Part shown: one piece after another, positions 6,091-11,797 of the stretch
Layout of the letters: each line of letters starts with the position of its first letter
How positions within the stretch are numbered: position 1 is the stretch's first letter
Assembly: GCA_027346765.1 (NCBI GenBank)
Contig: DAIERN010000019.1
Span: 1 to 13,312 of the forward strand
Direction of reading: 5' to 3'
From: Chloroflexota bacterium
GTDB taxonomy: Bacteria; Chloroflexota; Limnocylindria; Limnocylindrales; CSP1-4
DNA length: 13,312 nt
Notes under the pieces: generated by a model
Seen by the model: only the letters and a program-made list of their open reading frames with translations
Databases searched by the model: none
Told to the model about the DNA's origin: nothing
Program-made: the position numbers and the translations under genes

Positions 6091-6384
6091 ATGACCATCA
6101 AATGGGTCAAGAGCGACCCGCTCGTCATGAACGGCGAGCCGTTCTGCTATGGCACGCGGCTCACTGTGCGCAACTTGCTCGAGATGCGCGCCAACGGTCT
6201 GACGCCGGCCGAGATGATGGCCAACCACCCCGAGCTGCGCAGGGTCGGCATCGCTGAGGCGTTCCGCTTCGCGGCTGAGAACAGAGCGCGCTACGAGCAG
6301 TTCTTCGAGGGCTCCGCGTTGCGCGGCCCCGGGTTCAGCGCCGACGATGCGGCCGGCCTGCCGGAGCACCTGCGCGGCATTTAG
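6091..6384 (+). CDS. DUF433 domain protein (antitoxin-like)
   Basis: A 97-residue protein with a full DUF433 domain. It opens with IKWVKSDPLVMNGEPFCYGTRLTV, matching the usual I-x-x-x-P-x-V-x-x-G-x-P-x-x-x-G-T-R-x-x-V pattern, then LLEMRANGLTPAEMMANHPEL and a final helix (VGIAEAFRFAAENRARYEQF). DUF433 proteins are winged-helix-like and often serve as antitoxins beside a DUF5615 PIN-like toxin. No such toxin gene lies next to it here: the upstream gene encodes an unrelated helical protein and the downstream gene is DUF59. The C-terminal extension after the domain (RGPGFSADDAAGLPEHLRGI) is unassigned. It may be a stand-alone regulator or an orphan antitoxin. Confidence 0.8.
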   Translation: MTIKWVKSDPLVMNGEPFCYGTRLTVRNLLEMRANGLTPAEMMANHPELRRVGIAEAFRFAAENRARYEQFFEGSALRGPGFSADDAAGLPEHLRGI

Positions 6385-6387
6385 CGC

Positions 6388-6393
6388 TACGAT
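6388..6393 (+). promoter_or_regulatory. Possible -10 element before the DUF59 gene
   Basis: TACGAT lies in the 28-base gap between the DUF433 stop and the preferred DUF59 start. Initiation near 6400 would give a short leader carrying AGGT (6400-6403) nine bases before the ATG at 6413. It could let the DUF59-adenosyltransferase-lipoprotein run be transcribed separately. There is no visible -35 box. Confidence 0.25.
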
Positions 6394-6412
6394 GGCGCCA
6401 GGTAAATCCGAC

Positions 6413-6778
6413 ATGACCGATCAGATTTCAACCGACGCTCCCACGATCTCCGCTCCGACCGCTTCGCCGGAGGCTCCGGGCACGCCCCTCTTCGATCCGC
6501 AGGCGCGCGCGACCGAGCTGGCGATCCTCGACGCGCTTCGCGCCGTCGTCGATCCCGAGATCGGCATGAACGTCGTGGAGCTGGCGCTGATCAGGCAGAT
6601 CGTGCTCAGCCCCGAACAGACCGAAGTCAAGATGATCCTGACCACGCCTTTCTGCCCTTACGCCGGTGCGATGATTCAGCAGGTGAAGGAGCAGGTCGAG
6701 AGCGTCGTCGAAAACGACGTCAAGGTGACCCTGCTGGCTGAGCGCTGGGATCCGCGCGACGCCGGTCTCGTTTGGTAG
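6413..6778 (+). CDS. DUF59 / MIP18-like iron-sulfur or metal-cluster assembly protein
   Basis: A 121-residue protein. After a disordered, Thr/Pro/Ala-rich N-terminus of about 30 residues comes a DUF59 domain: LDALRAVVDPEIGMNVVEL (39-57), the strand LIRQIVLSPEQTEVKMILTTPFCPYA with the characteristic Cys at 81 (TTPxCP), then a helix and a final strand (KVTLLAERWDP). The family includes SufT, PaaD and eukaryotic MIP18, which help mature or deliver iron-sulfur clusters. The name sufT is not assigned because the gene is about 4 kb from the suf operon and beside a cobalamin gene. ATG 6413 is preferred because AGGT lies nine bases upstream; the in-frame ATG at 6392 is an alternative. Its stop is overlapped by the adenosyltransferase TTG start. 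Confidence 0.85.
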   Translation: MTDQISTDAPTISAPTASPEAPGTPLFDPQARATELAILDALRAVVDPEIGMNVVELALIRQIVLSPEQTEVKMILTTPFCPYAGAMIQQVKEQVESVVENDVKVTLLAERWDPRDAGLVW

Positions 6779-7368
6779 CGCGTCGCCCCGCAATCGCCAA
6801 GAGCGCCGTTGCCACTGGCAAGGGCGATGACGGCACGACCGGCCTGCTGTATGGCGGCCGGATCGCCAAGGATGACCCGCGCACGGAGGCGTACGGCACG
6901 GTCGATGAGGCCGTCGCCGCGCTGGGCCTTGCCCGCGCAGAGCTGAACGAGGCCGGTCTCGATGAGATCGCCGAATCCGTCCTTCGTTGGCAGCGCGAGC
7001 TCTTCGTCGTCGGCGCCGACTTGGCTGCCGCGCCGGACAAGCGCGAGCGCCTGGAAGACGGTGTGACGCGCGTCTCGGAAACGATGCTCGACGGGGTGGA
7101 GGTCGAGCTGGCCCTGTGGGAGAGCGCGATCGAGATGCCGCGCGAGTTCGTCGTGCCGGGTGAGACACCGGCCAGCGCCGCGCTCGAGATGGCGCGCGTG
7201 ATCCTGCGCCGCGCCGAGCGCCGCGCCATCGCGGCCGACCGCGCCTCGTCTTTGGGGAGCGCCTGGATCGTGCCCTACCTCAACCGCCTGGCCGATCTGC
7301 TGTGGGTGCTCGCGCGGGCCGCCGAGCAGGCCGCCGGCGCCCCTGTTACAACAGCCCGCGTCAGGTGA
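6772..7368 (+). CDS. ATP:cob(I)alamin adenosyltransferase, PduO type
   Basis: Predicted to transfer the adenosyl group of ATP to cob(I)alamin, making adenosylcobalamin. The 198-residue protein has the family's ATP loop TGKGDDGTTGLLYGGR (15-30), then KDDPRTEAYGTVDE (33-46), the conserved RRAERR (146-151) and YLNRLADLLWVLAR (169-182) before the C-terminal helix. The start is a TTG at 6772, seven bases inside the end of the DUF59 gene; no other start codon lies before the ATP loop, so translational coupling is likely. The stop overlaps the lipoprotein GTG (GTGA). No adenosylcobalamin-dependent enzyme is encoded in the window; the lysine aminomutase here uses SAM instead. Confidence 0.92.
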   Translation: MVARRPAIAKSAVATGKGDDGTTGLLYGGRIAKDDPRTEAYGTVDEAVAALGLARAELNEAGLDEIAESVLRWQRELFVVGADLAAAPDKRERLEDGVTRVSETMLDGVEVELALWESAIEMPREFVVPGETPASAALEMARVILRRAERRAIAADRASSLGSAWIVPYLNRLADLLWVLARAAEQAAGAPVTTARVR

Positions 7369-7787
7369 TCGATCGTTCGAGGCTGCTTCTGCTGGTCGGG
7401 CTGGGCCTGCTGGTCGGCTCGGTCGTAATCGGCTGCTCCGAGATCGGCATCAACCTGGACACTCCACCACCGCCATCGGGCATCAAGGGCACGGTGTTGC
7501 TCGGCCCGACCTGTCCGGTCGAGGCCAGCCCGGGCGATAACAACCCCGTCCCGTGCCTCACTCCCTATGCCGCCAAAATGGCCGTGCTCGACAACGAGGG
7601 AGTCAAGGTGGCCACCATCACTTCCGGCGCGGACGGCAAATTTCAGATCGACCTGCCGCCGGGCGACTACGTCGTGACCCCTGAAAGCGGCACCGATACG
7701 TACCCCATCGCGCAGCCCCAGTCGGTCACCGTCGCCACTGGGGTCTACACGGAGATCCAGGTCAACTACGACACCGGCATCCGCTAG
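7365..7787 (+). CDS. Small lipoprotein with carboxypeptidase-regulatory-like domain
   Basis: A 140-residue predicted lipoprotein. A short basic start (IDRSR) and a Leu/Val-rich core lead to the lipobox VIGC, with C24 as the lipidated Cys. After a Pro-rich linker (LDTPPPPSG) comes a single beta-sandwich: GIKGTVLLGP, then VLDNEGVKVATITSGADGKFQIDLPPGDYVV, then SVTVATGVYTEIQVNYD. This is the pattern of a carboxypeptidase-regulatory/SpaA-like (prealbumin) fold. A Cys pair in the first insertion (TCPVEASPGDNNPVPC) may form a disulfide. The GTG at 7365 overlaps the adenosyltransferase stop (GTGA) and places the signal sequence at the N-terminus; earlier starts would add a poor, Arg-rich extension. 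Its ligand is unknown. It converges on the nitroreductase with a gap of nine bases. Confidence 0.78.
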   Translation: MIDRSRLLLLVGLGLLVGSVVIGCSEIGINLDTPPPPSGIKGTVLLGPTCPVEASPGDNNPVPCLTPYAAKMAVLDNEGVKVATITSGADGKFQIDLPPGDYVVTPESGTDTYPIAQPQSVTVATGVYTEIQVNYDTGIR

Positions 7788-7796
7788 GGGTCGTCG

Positions 7797-8390
7797 CTAC
7801 CACTTCTCCCAGTGGGCGAAGTCGGCCGACTTGACCCTGCCGCGCTTGAGGGAGCCGGAGCGGCGGTCGGGCAGCGGGTGGCCGATCGTGATCACGCCCA
7901 CCGGCTGCTGGTCGGCCGGTATTCCGAGCTCCGTCTTCAAGTCGGTGTAGTCGGCCAGTCCCAGGTAGCCCGCGGCCAGCCCCTCGTCGATCGCTGCCAG
8001 GTGAACCAGCAGTGCCGTCGCGCCGATGTCCATGTACCAGTAGGGGATGGGCCAGTCGATCTCCGTGCCGTCGTCGCGGAGCTTGTCAGGCTCCTGGTAG
8101 CGCGCGTGGTAGATGGCCTCGCTGACGCACGGCACTATCAGCGCCGGCGCGCGGCTGACCCAGGGGTCAAAGCCGGCCTCGACGTAGTCCCGCTCGTGAC
8201 AGATGTCGGCGATGCGCCGGCGCGTGTCAGCGTTCGTCACGATGACGACGCGCTGGCCCTGCGAAAACCCGGCGCTGGGGGCGCGCTGGGCCGCGGCCGC
8301 GACGCGCTCCAGTGACTCGCGGCTGACCGGCTTTGCCGGGTCGTAGTTGCGCACCATGCGCCGTTTGCGGACGACGTCTCGAAACTCCAT
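7797..8390 (-). CDS. Nitroreductase family FMN oxidoreductase
   Basis: A 197-residue protein of the nitroreductase fold, expected to be a homodimeric FMN enzyme using NAD(P)H. The N-terminal FMN-phosphate contact RKRRMVRNYDP (8-18), PSAGFSQGQ (38-46), the helix DIGATALLVHLAAIDEGLAAGYLG (121-144) and the ending VGVITIGHPLPDRRSGSLKRGR are all family hallmarks. The usual PSAGNSQ is PSAGFSQ here, which may alter the flavin pocket. The physiological substrate cannot be deduced; BluB-type (lower ligand synthesis) activity is possible near a cobalamin gene but is not shown by any motif I can name. ATG 8390 is chosen over the adjacent TTG at 8393 because TACCCT sits seven bases before it, matching the leaderless pattern. 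Confidence 0.86.
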   Translation of the reverse strand: MEFRDVVRKRRMVRNYDPAKPVSRESLERVAAAAQRAPSAGFSQGQRVVIVTNADTRRRIADICHERDYVEAGFDPWVSRAPALIVPCVSEAIYHARYQEPDKLRDDGTEIDWPIPYWYMDIGATALLVHLAAIDEGLAAGYLGLADYTDLKTELGIPADQQPVGVITIGHPLPDRRSGSLKRGRVKSADFAHWEKW

Positions 8391-8397
8391 CAAGCCG

Positions 8398-8403
8398 AGG
8401 GTA
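8398..8403 (-). promoter_or_regulatory. -10 element for the nitroreductase (leaderless)
   Basis: On the minus strand TACCCT is followed by seven bases (CGGCTTG) and the ATG at 8390. No Shine-Dalgarno sequence lies between. A weak TTCCGA occurs 17 bases further upstream as a possible -35. Confidence 0.45.
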
Positions 8404-8481
8404 CTTGAGACGCCACTGAGTCGGAACCAGATCGCTCGAATGCTGATCCGTGGTTGGGCCGAGTGGGGTGAACCTCACGCG

Positions 8482-8487
8482 TAGACT
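8482..8487 (+). promoter_or_regulatory. -10 element for the large lipoprotein gene (leaderless)
   Basis: TAGACT is followed by TCATCG and the GTG start at 8494. It is the same hexamer that precedes the genes at 5572 and 10310. No matching -35 hexamer is visible at 16 to 18 bases. Confidence 0.5.
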
Positions 8488-8493
8488 TCATCG

Positions 8494-10227
8494 GTGCGTC
8501 GAGGCTTCGCCAGCGCGATGGTCGTGGTCTCAATGACGGTCGCGATTGCCTGTTCCGGTGGAGTGGGGCCGTCCCCGTCGAATGGGGCGTCGCCGTCCCC
8601 GTCGAATGGGCCGGAACATTCGACCGAGCCGCTTACGCCGCCGGCTGGCGCTCATGAGTTGACCGCCAGCGAAACGGCCGGCGCATTGGCCGATCCGGCT
8701 CAGGCGCACCTCGGGGTGTGGTCCTTGCTCGATCACCTAGGCATCGGCGTCTATACCGGGGACGGCAAACAGGTGCTGGCAGGGTCAGAAGGCTCCGAGG
8801 CGGACTTCTGGCTCTACGACTTCCAGATCCCGGTGCTTGAGCGCATGGCCACGGCCCCGCCGATTCCATTTGCTGAGTACGCTGACTACCTGCGTGCGCA
8901 CGGCGTGACCGCATCGGCTGAAGAGATCCTTGCCGGGTACGGGGCCGCCTACGCCAAACGCGCCGACGCTTTCCTTGTGCGCTTGCTCAATGCCGCCAAC
9001 GTGCCGTTCAGCGGCGCGCCATCGATCAGTCCGTTGATCGAATGGTTGTTGCTCCTCGACGCGACCGTGCCGCCCAACGGTGGATCCGCGCAGAGATATC
9101 TCGCCCATCCCCCGGTCGCTGCGATGCCAGACGCTCTGGTAGGGGAGCGCTGTTCGATAGGCGGTGACGGACGAGCACCAGGCTTCGGGATCGCCCGTAG
9201 CGAATCCGACTCGATCGCCAGTGCGTTCGGCGAAGCCGTGACTGAACTCCCGGCGCAGGCGATGCTGATCGCCAACTCGATCGTCCTGTCGATCGCTTCC
9301 AGCCCCGCCGACGTCCACGAAGGTCACGACGGGCCGGGAGCGAGCGAATCGATCGACGCGACCGCGCAAGTCGGCCAGATCCCGGTCGTTGTGAATTGCG
9401 GCTCCCTGTTCGGTCTTCTGGGCACCCTCTACTCGGTCCGCGGGCCGGGGGCCGGCGTTCAACTTACGTGGACCGTGCCCACCGAGGCCAGTGCGCACGG
9501 CACGCTCAACGTTGGCAGCCTTGGCGGTGGGGTGAGTACCACAGACGCCTCCGGCTACAGCCACGTGAGTTTCGACACCATCGAGGAACCGTCGAATGGG
9601 AAAGGTGATCCGCACGACCTCGCCGCAACGGTGTTCGCACAGGCCGATGTCCGGCCGGCGCTGCTCGCGGCGGGCGTCAGCCAGGTCCTCGTCGGGCTTG
9701 TCCCCGGGATGGTGCCGGTGCGAGGCGAGGCGATATTCCGGATCAGCTGGCACGACGACTCGCACCATTGGACTGGAACGATGATCTCGTCGTCGGACGA
9801 CACGGTCACGGCGCAGGACGGTGGGCTCGTGTGCTCGGCGAACTGGAGGACCGACCTATCGCTGGCGGTGGACGCGGAGGGCAAAATCAGCGGCACAGCG
9901 GTAATCGCGATCCAGGGTGCGCCAGTGTGTACCCATCCTGAGTTCGTATCGCAGACGCAGGTAATTCGCGCCGCCGTTACCGGTACGGCGACCGATCAAT
10001 CGCTTCACATCGAGATCAACCCGGCGACGAGCTTCGAGCCCGGAGGCTCATTCGACGCCACCGGCCTGACCGCCTCGATCTATGGCGTCAGCGGCGGGTC
10101 GGCGATCTTCGATATCCCGGTCACCTCGAATGGCAGGGCTGCCGGTGATGCGCCCCGGCAATTGGTAAGTGGCGCGAACAGGTACACGTCGCAGAATTCG
10201 ATCTCGCTGACGTGCGCGGATTGTTGA
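8494..10227 (+). CDS. Large secreted lipoprotein of unknown function
   Basis: A 577-residue protein not recognised as a known family. The start MRRGFASAMVVVSMTVAIAC is a lipoprotein signal peptide with lipobox AIAC, Cys at position 20. A low-complexity Ser/Pro/Asn/Gly linker (about 22-55) contains two copies of PSPSNG and would span the cell-wall region. A helical domain follows (about 60-250; GVYTGDGKQVLAGSEG, then DFWLYDFQIPVLERMA, EYADYLRAHGVTASAEEILAGYGAAYAKRADAFLVRLLNAA). The second half is rich in beta strands (LTWTVPTEASAHGTLNVGSLGGG; WHDDSHHWTGTMISSSDDTVT; LSLAVDAEGKISGTAVIAIQG) and looks like stacked beta-sandwiches. It ends in CADC. The GTG start follows TAGACT by six bases. It stands alone between the divergent nitroreductase and the suf promoter. 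Confidence 0.8.
   Translation: MRRGFASAMVVVSMTVAIACSGGVGPSPSNGASPSPSNGPEHSTEPLTPPAGAHELTASETAGALADPAQAHLGVWSLLDHLGIGVYTGDGKQVLAGSEGSEADFWLYDFQIPVLERMATAPPIPFAEYADYLRAHGVTASAEEILAGYGAAYAKRADAFLVRLLNAANVPFSGAPSISPLIEWLLLLDATVPPNGGSAQRYLAHPPVAAMPDALVGERCSIGGDGRAPGFGIARSESDSIASAFGEAVTELPAQAMLIANSIVLSIASSPADVHEGHDGPGASESIDATAQVGQIPVVVNCGSLFGLLGTLYSVRGPGAGVQLTWTVPTEASAHGTLNVGSLGGGVSTTDASGYSHVSFDTIEEPSNGKGDPHDLAATVFAQADVRPALLAAGVSQVLVGLVPGMVPVRGEAIFRISWHDDSHHWTGTMISSSDDTVTAQDGGLVCSANWRTDLSLAVDAEGKISGTAVIAIQGAPVCTHPEFVSQTQVIRAAVTGTATDQSLHIEINPATSFEPGGSFDATGLTASIYGVSGGSAIFDIPVTSNGRAAGDAPRQLVSGANRYTSQNSISLTCADC
8568..8610 (+). repeat. Two-copy 24-base direct repeat in the lipoprotein linker
   Basis: GCCGTCCCCGTCGAATGGG occurs exactly at 8568-8586 and again at 8592-8610, a period of 24 bases. 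It encodes the doubled PSPSNG in the extracytoplasmic linker. Because the period is a multiple of three, copy number could change without breaking the frame. Confidence 0.8.
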
Positions 10228-10249
10228 ACGACGCCCACGCCTGAGGCGA

Positions 10250-10278
10250 TTGCGGCCCAAACTGGGCTGGATTAGACT
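10250..10278 (+). promoter_or_regulatory. Promoter of the suf operon
   Basis: A TTGCGG -35 (10250-10255), a 17-base spacer and a TAGACT -10 (10273-10278) form the best sigma-70-like promoter in the window. Transcription would begin near 10285, giving a leader of about 25 bases. The spacer contains a perfect inverted repeat, GCCCA-AAC-TGGGC (10255-10267), which may be a second regulator site or part of a hairpin ending the upstream lipoprotein transcript. Confidence 0.55.
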
Positions 10279-10279
10279 C

Positions 10280-10304
10280 AATCCTGACGTGGTAAGTCGG
10301 AATT
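10280..10304 (+). promoter_or_regulatory. IscR/Rrf2-type operator over the suf transcription start
   Basis: AATCCTGAC (10280-10288) and GTCGGAATT (10296-10304) form an imperfect inverted repeat (seven of nine positions) with a seven-base centre. In register with the 25-base IscR type 1 site as I recall it, CCTGAC falls on positions 4-9 and AGTCGG on 16-21, the conserved core of that motif. It covers the predicted start site and lies five bases before the regulator ATG, so the encoded Rrf2 protein probably represses its own operon from here. Confidence 0.6.
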
Positions 10305-10309
10305 CCCCC

Positions 10310-10867
10310 ATGGCGAGCGCGGCTGAGACCAGCAAGCGCCCGCGGAGCATCTTCCCCGGGACTGGCGCAGTCCATTTTTCGACGCGCGGCGAGTACGGGA
10401 CGCGGCTCATGGTGGAGCTGGCGCGACACCACGGCACCGGCCCCATCAGCCTGGCCGAGATTTCTGATCACGAATCCCTGCCGCGGCCCTATCTCGAGCA
10501 GCTCGTCGTCAGCCTGCGCGAAGCCGGCCTCGTCACGAGCACGCGCGGCGCCCACGGCGGCTACGAGCTGGCGCGAGCGCCGCAGGACATCCGGATGGGC
10601 GAGGTGCTGCGCGCCCTCGAGGGGCCCATCGCGCCCATGGTCTGCGCCAGCGAAGATCCGGCACACGCCGGGATCTGCGAGCGGATGGGTTTCTGCAACG
10701 TCAACCACCTTTGGCTTACCGTTCGCTCAGCCATCACCACGGCGCTCGACTCGCTCAGCCTGGCCGACCTCGCCGTGCCGCGCGCGCACCACCCGTTCCA
10801 CTCGGCGCCAATGCCGCTCAACACGAAACCCGGCCCCATCCCCCAGCCACAACTGACGGAGTCATGA
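10310..10867 (+). CDS. Rrf2/IscR-family iron-sulfur-sensing regulator of the suf operon
   Basis: A 185-residue winged-helix regulator. TRGEYGTRLMVELARHHG leads into the helix-turn-helix SLAEISDHESLPRPYLEQLVVSLREAGLV, and the wing is TSTRGAHGGYELARAP. Cluster-binding candidates are C112, C123, C129 and H133, spaced C-X10-C-X5-C-X3-H, close to IscR's three Cys and one His but with a longer first gap. A Pro-rich tail (about 158-185) is extra. Family role: with its cluster it binds a promoter site and represses cluster assembly, and loses or changes binding when clusters are scarce. The ATG at 10310 is chosen because the operator and promoter lie just upstream; a TTG at 10250 coincides with the -35. 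Its stop overlaps the sufC start (ATGA). Confidence 0.88.
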   Translation: MASAAETSKRPRSIFPGTGAVHFSTRGEYGTRLMVELARHHGTGPISLAEISDHESLPRPYLEQLVVSLREAGLVTSTRGAHGGYELARAPQDIRMGEVLRALEGPIAPMVCASEDPAHAGICERMGFCNVNHLWLTVRSAITTALDSLSLADLAVPRAHHPFHSAPMPLNTKPGPIPQPQLTES

Positions 10868-11781
10868 CCCAGACACTCGCCACGCCCCAGACGCCAGAGC
10901 AGGCCGCGGACGACCGCGCGCTCGTCATCAACGATCTTCACGTCGTGCCCATCGCCGACCGCAGCCGCGAGATCCTGCGCGGCATCAACCTGACCGTCCG
11001 CCAGGGCGAGACCCACGCGATCATGGGCCGCAACGGCAGCGGCAAGACGACGCTCGCCTACGCGCTGATGGGCCACCCCGCCTACAAGGTGACGCAAGGG
11101 CAAGTGACCTGGAAGGGCCGTGACATCCTCCCGCTCTCGCCCGACAAGCGCGCGCGGTTGGGCATCTTCCTGGCCTTCCAGTACCCGACCGCGATCCCGG
11201 GTCTATCCGTGGCCTCCTTCCTGCGGACCGCGCTCAACGCGCGCAATCGGCCGCTCGATCAGCAGCCTTCCGAGAACGACTTCGACCCCTCCGATGCCAC
11301 CCGCGGCGGCATCAAGATGGCCGACTACCGCAAGCTCCTGCGCGAGAAGATGGCGCTGCTCAAGCTCGACGACGCCTTCGCGGCGCGCTACGTCAACGAG
11401 GGCTTCAGCGGCGGTGAGAAGAAGCGGCTCGAGATGCTCCAGATGGCCGTCCTCGCGCCGCAGATGGCGATCCTCGATGAGACGGACTCCGGGCTGGACA
11501 TCGACGCGCTGCGCATCGTGGCCGAGGGCGTGAATGCCCAGCTCAACCCCGACCTGGGCGTCCTGCTGATCACGCACTACCAGCGACTGCTGAACTACAT
11601 CACGCCCGACCAGGTGCACGTTCTTGCCCAAGGGCAGATCGTCGCGTCGGGCGGCCGCGAACTGGCGCTGCGGCTCGAGGAAGAGGGCTACGCCCCGGTC
11701 CTGCGTGAAGCCGGCCTCGAGCCGGAGGCCGACGACGAGCCATCTGAGCCCGCCGAACCAGCGGAGACTGCGAGCCACTGA
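10864..11781 (+). CDS. sufC: Iron-sulfur cluster assembly ATPase SufC
   Basis: The ABC-type ATPase of the SUF scaffold, which normally binds SufB and SufD and drives cluster assembly. Motifs in the 305-residue protein: Walker A GRNGSGKT (55-62), Q-loop Q106 in FQYP, signature FSGGEKKR (181-188), Walker B MAILDETDSGLD (201-212, E206) and H-loop H238 in LLITHYQR. ETDSGLDIDAL and SGGEKKRLEMLQM are diagnostic of SufC. At 305 residues it is longer than E. coli SufC (248), with about 20 additional N-terminal residues, an insertion around 128-150 (QQPSENDFDPSDATRGG) and an acidic Glu/Pro/Ala tail (286-305). The ATG at 10864 overlaps the regulator's stop; earlier in-frame starts lie inside the regulator gene and are rejected. 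Confidence 0.95.
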   Translation: MTQTLATPQTPEQAADDRALVINDLHVVPIADRSREILRGINLTVRQGETHAIMGRNGSGKTTLAYALMGHPAYKVTQGQVTWKGRDILPLSPDKRARLGIFLAFQYPTAIPGLSVASFLRTALNARNRPLDQQPSENDFDPSDATRGGIKMADYRKLLREKMALLKLDDAFAARYVNEGFSGGEKKRLEMLQMAVLAPQMAILDETDSGLDIDALRIVAEGVNAQLNPDLGVLLITHYQRLLNYITPDQVHVLAQGQIVASGGRELALRLEEEGYAPVLREAGLEPEADDEPSEPAEPAETASH

Positions 11782-11797
11782 TGGCCCAGGTCACCCA

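Noticed and set aside
6091..6384. Complete toxin-antitoxin locus around the DUF433 protein
   Set aside because: No PIN-like or DUF5615 toxin frame lies on either side, so only the antitoxin-like part can be supported.
6413..6778. Naming the DUF59 protein SufT
   Set aside because: The domain fits, but it is encoded about 4 kb from the suf operon in a different transcription unit with a cobalamin gene; the family has several roles.
8785..9768. A 327-codon open frame on the minus strand inside the large lipoprotein gene
   Set aside because: It is opposite a gene with lipoprotein signal, promoter and good codon use. Its product is Arg/Gly/His-rich without any recognisable motif, as expected for a high-GC antisense shadow.
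10250..10309. TTG start at 10250 for the Rrf2 regulator
   Set aside because: This TTG is the -35 hexamer of the best promoter in the window. The extra 20 residues precede the normal family start, and the operator lies between.
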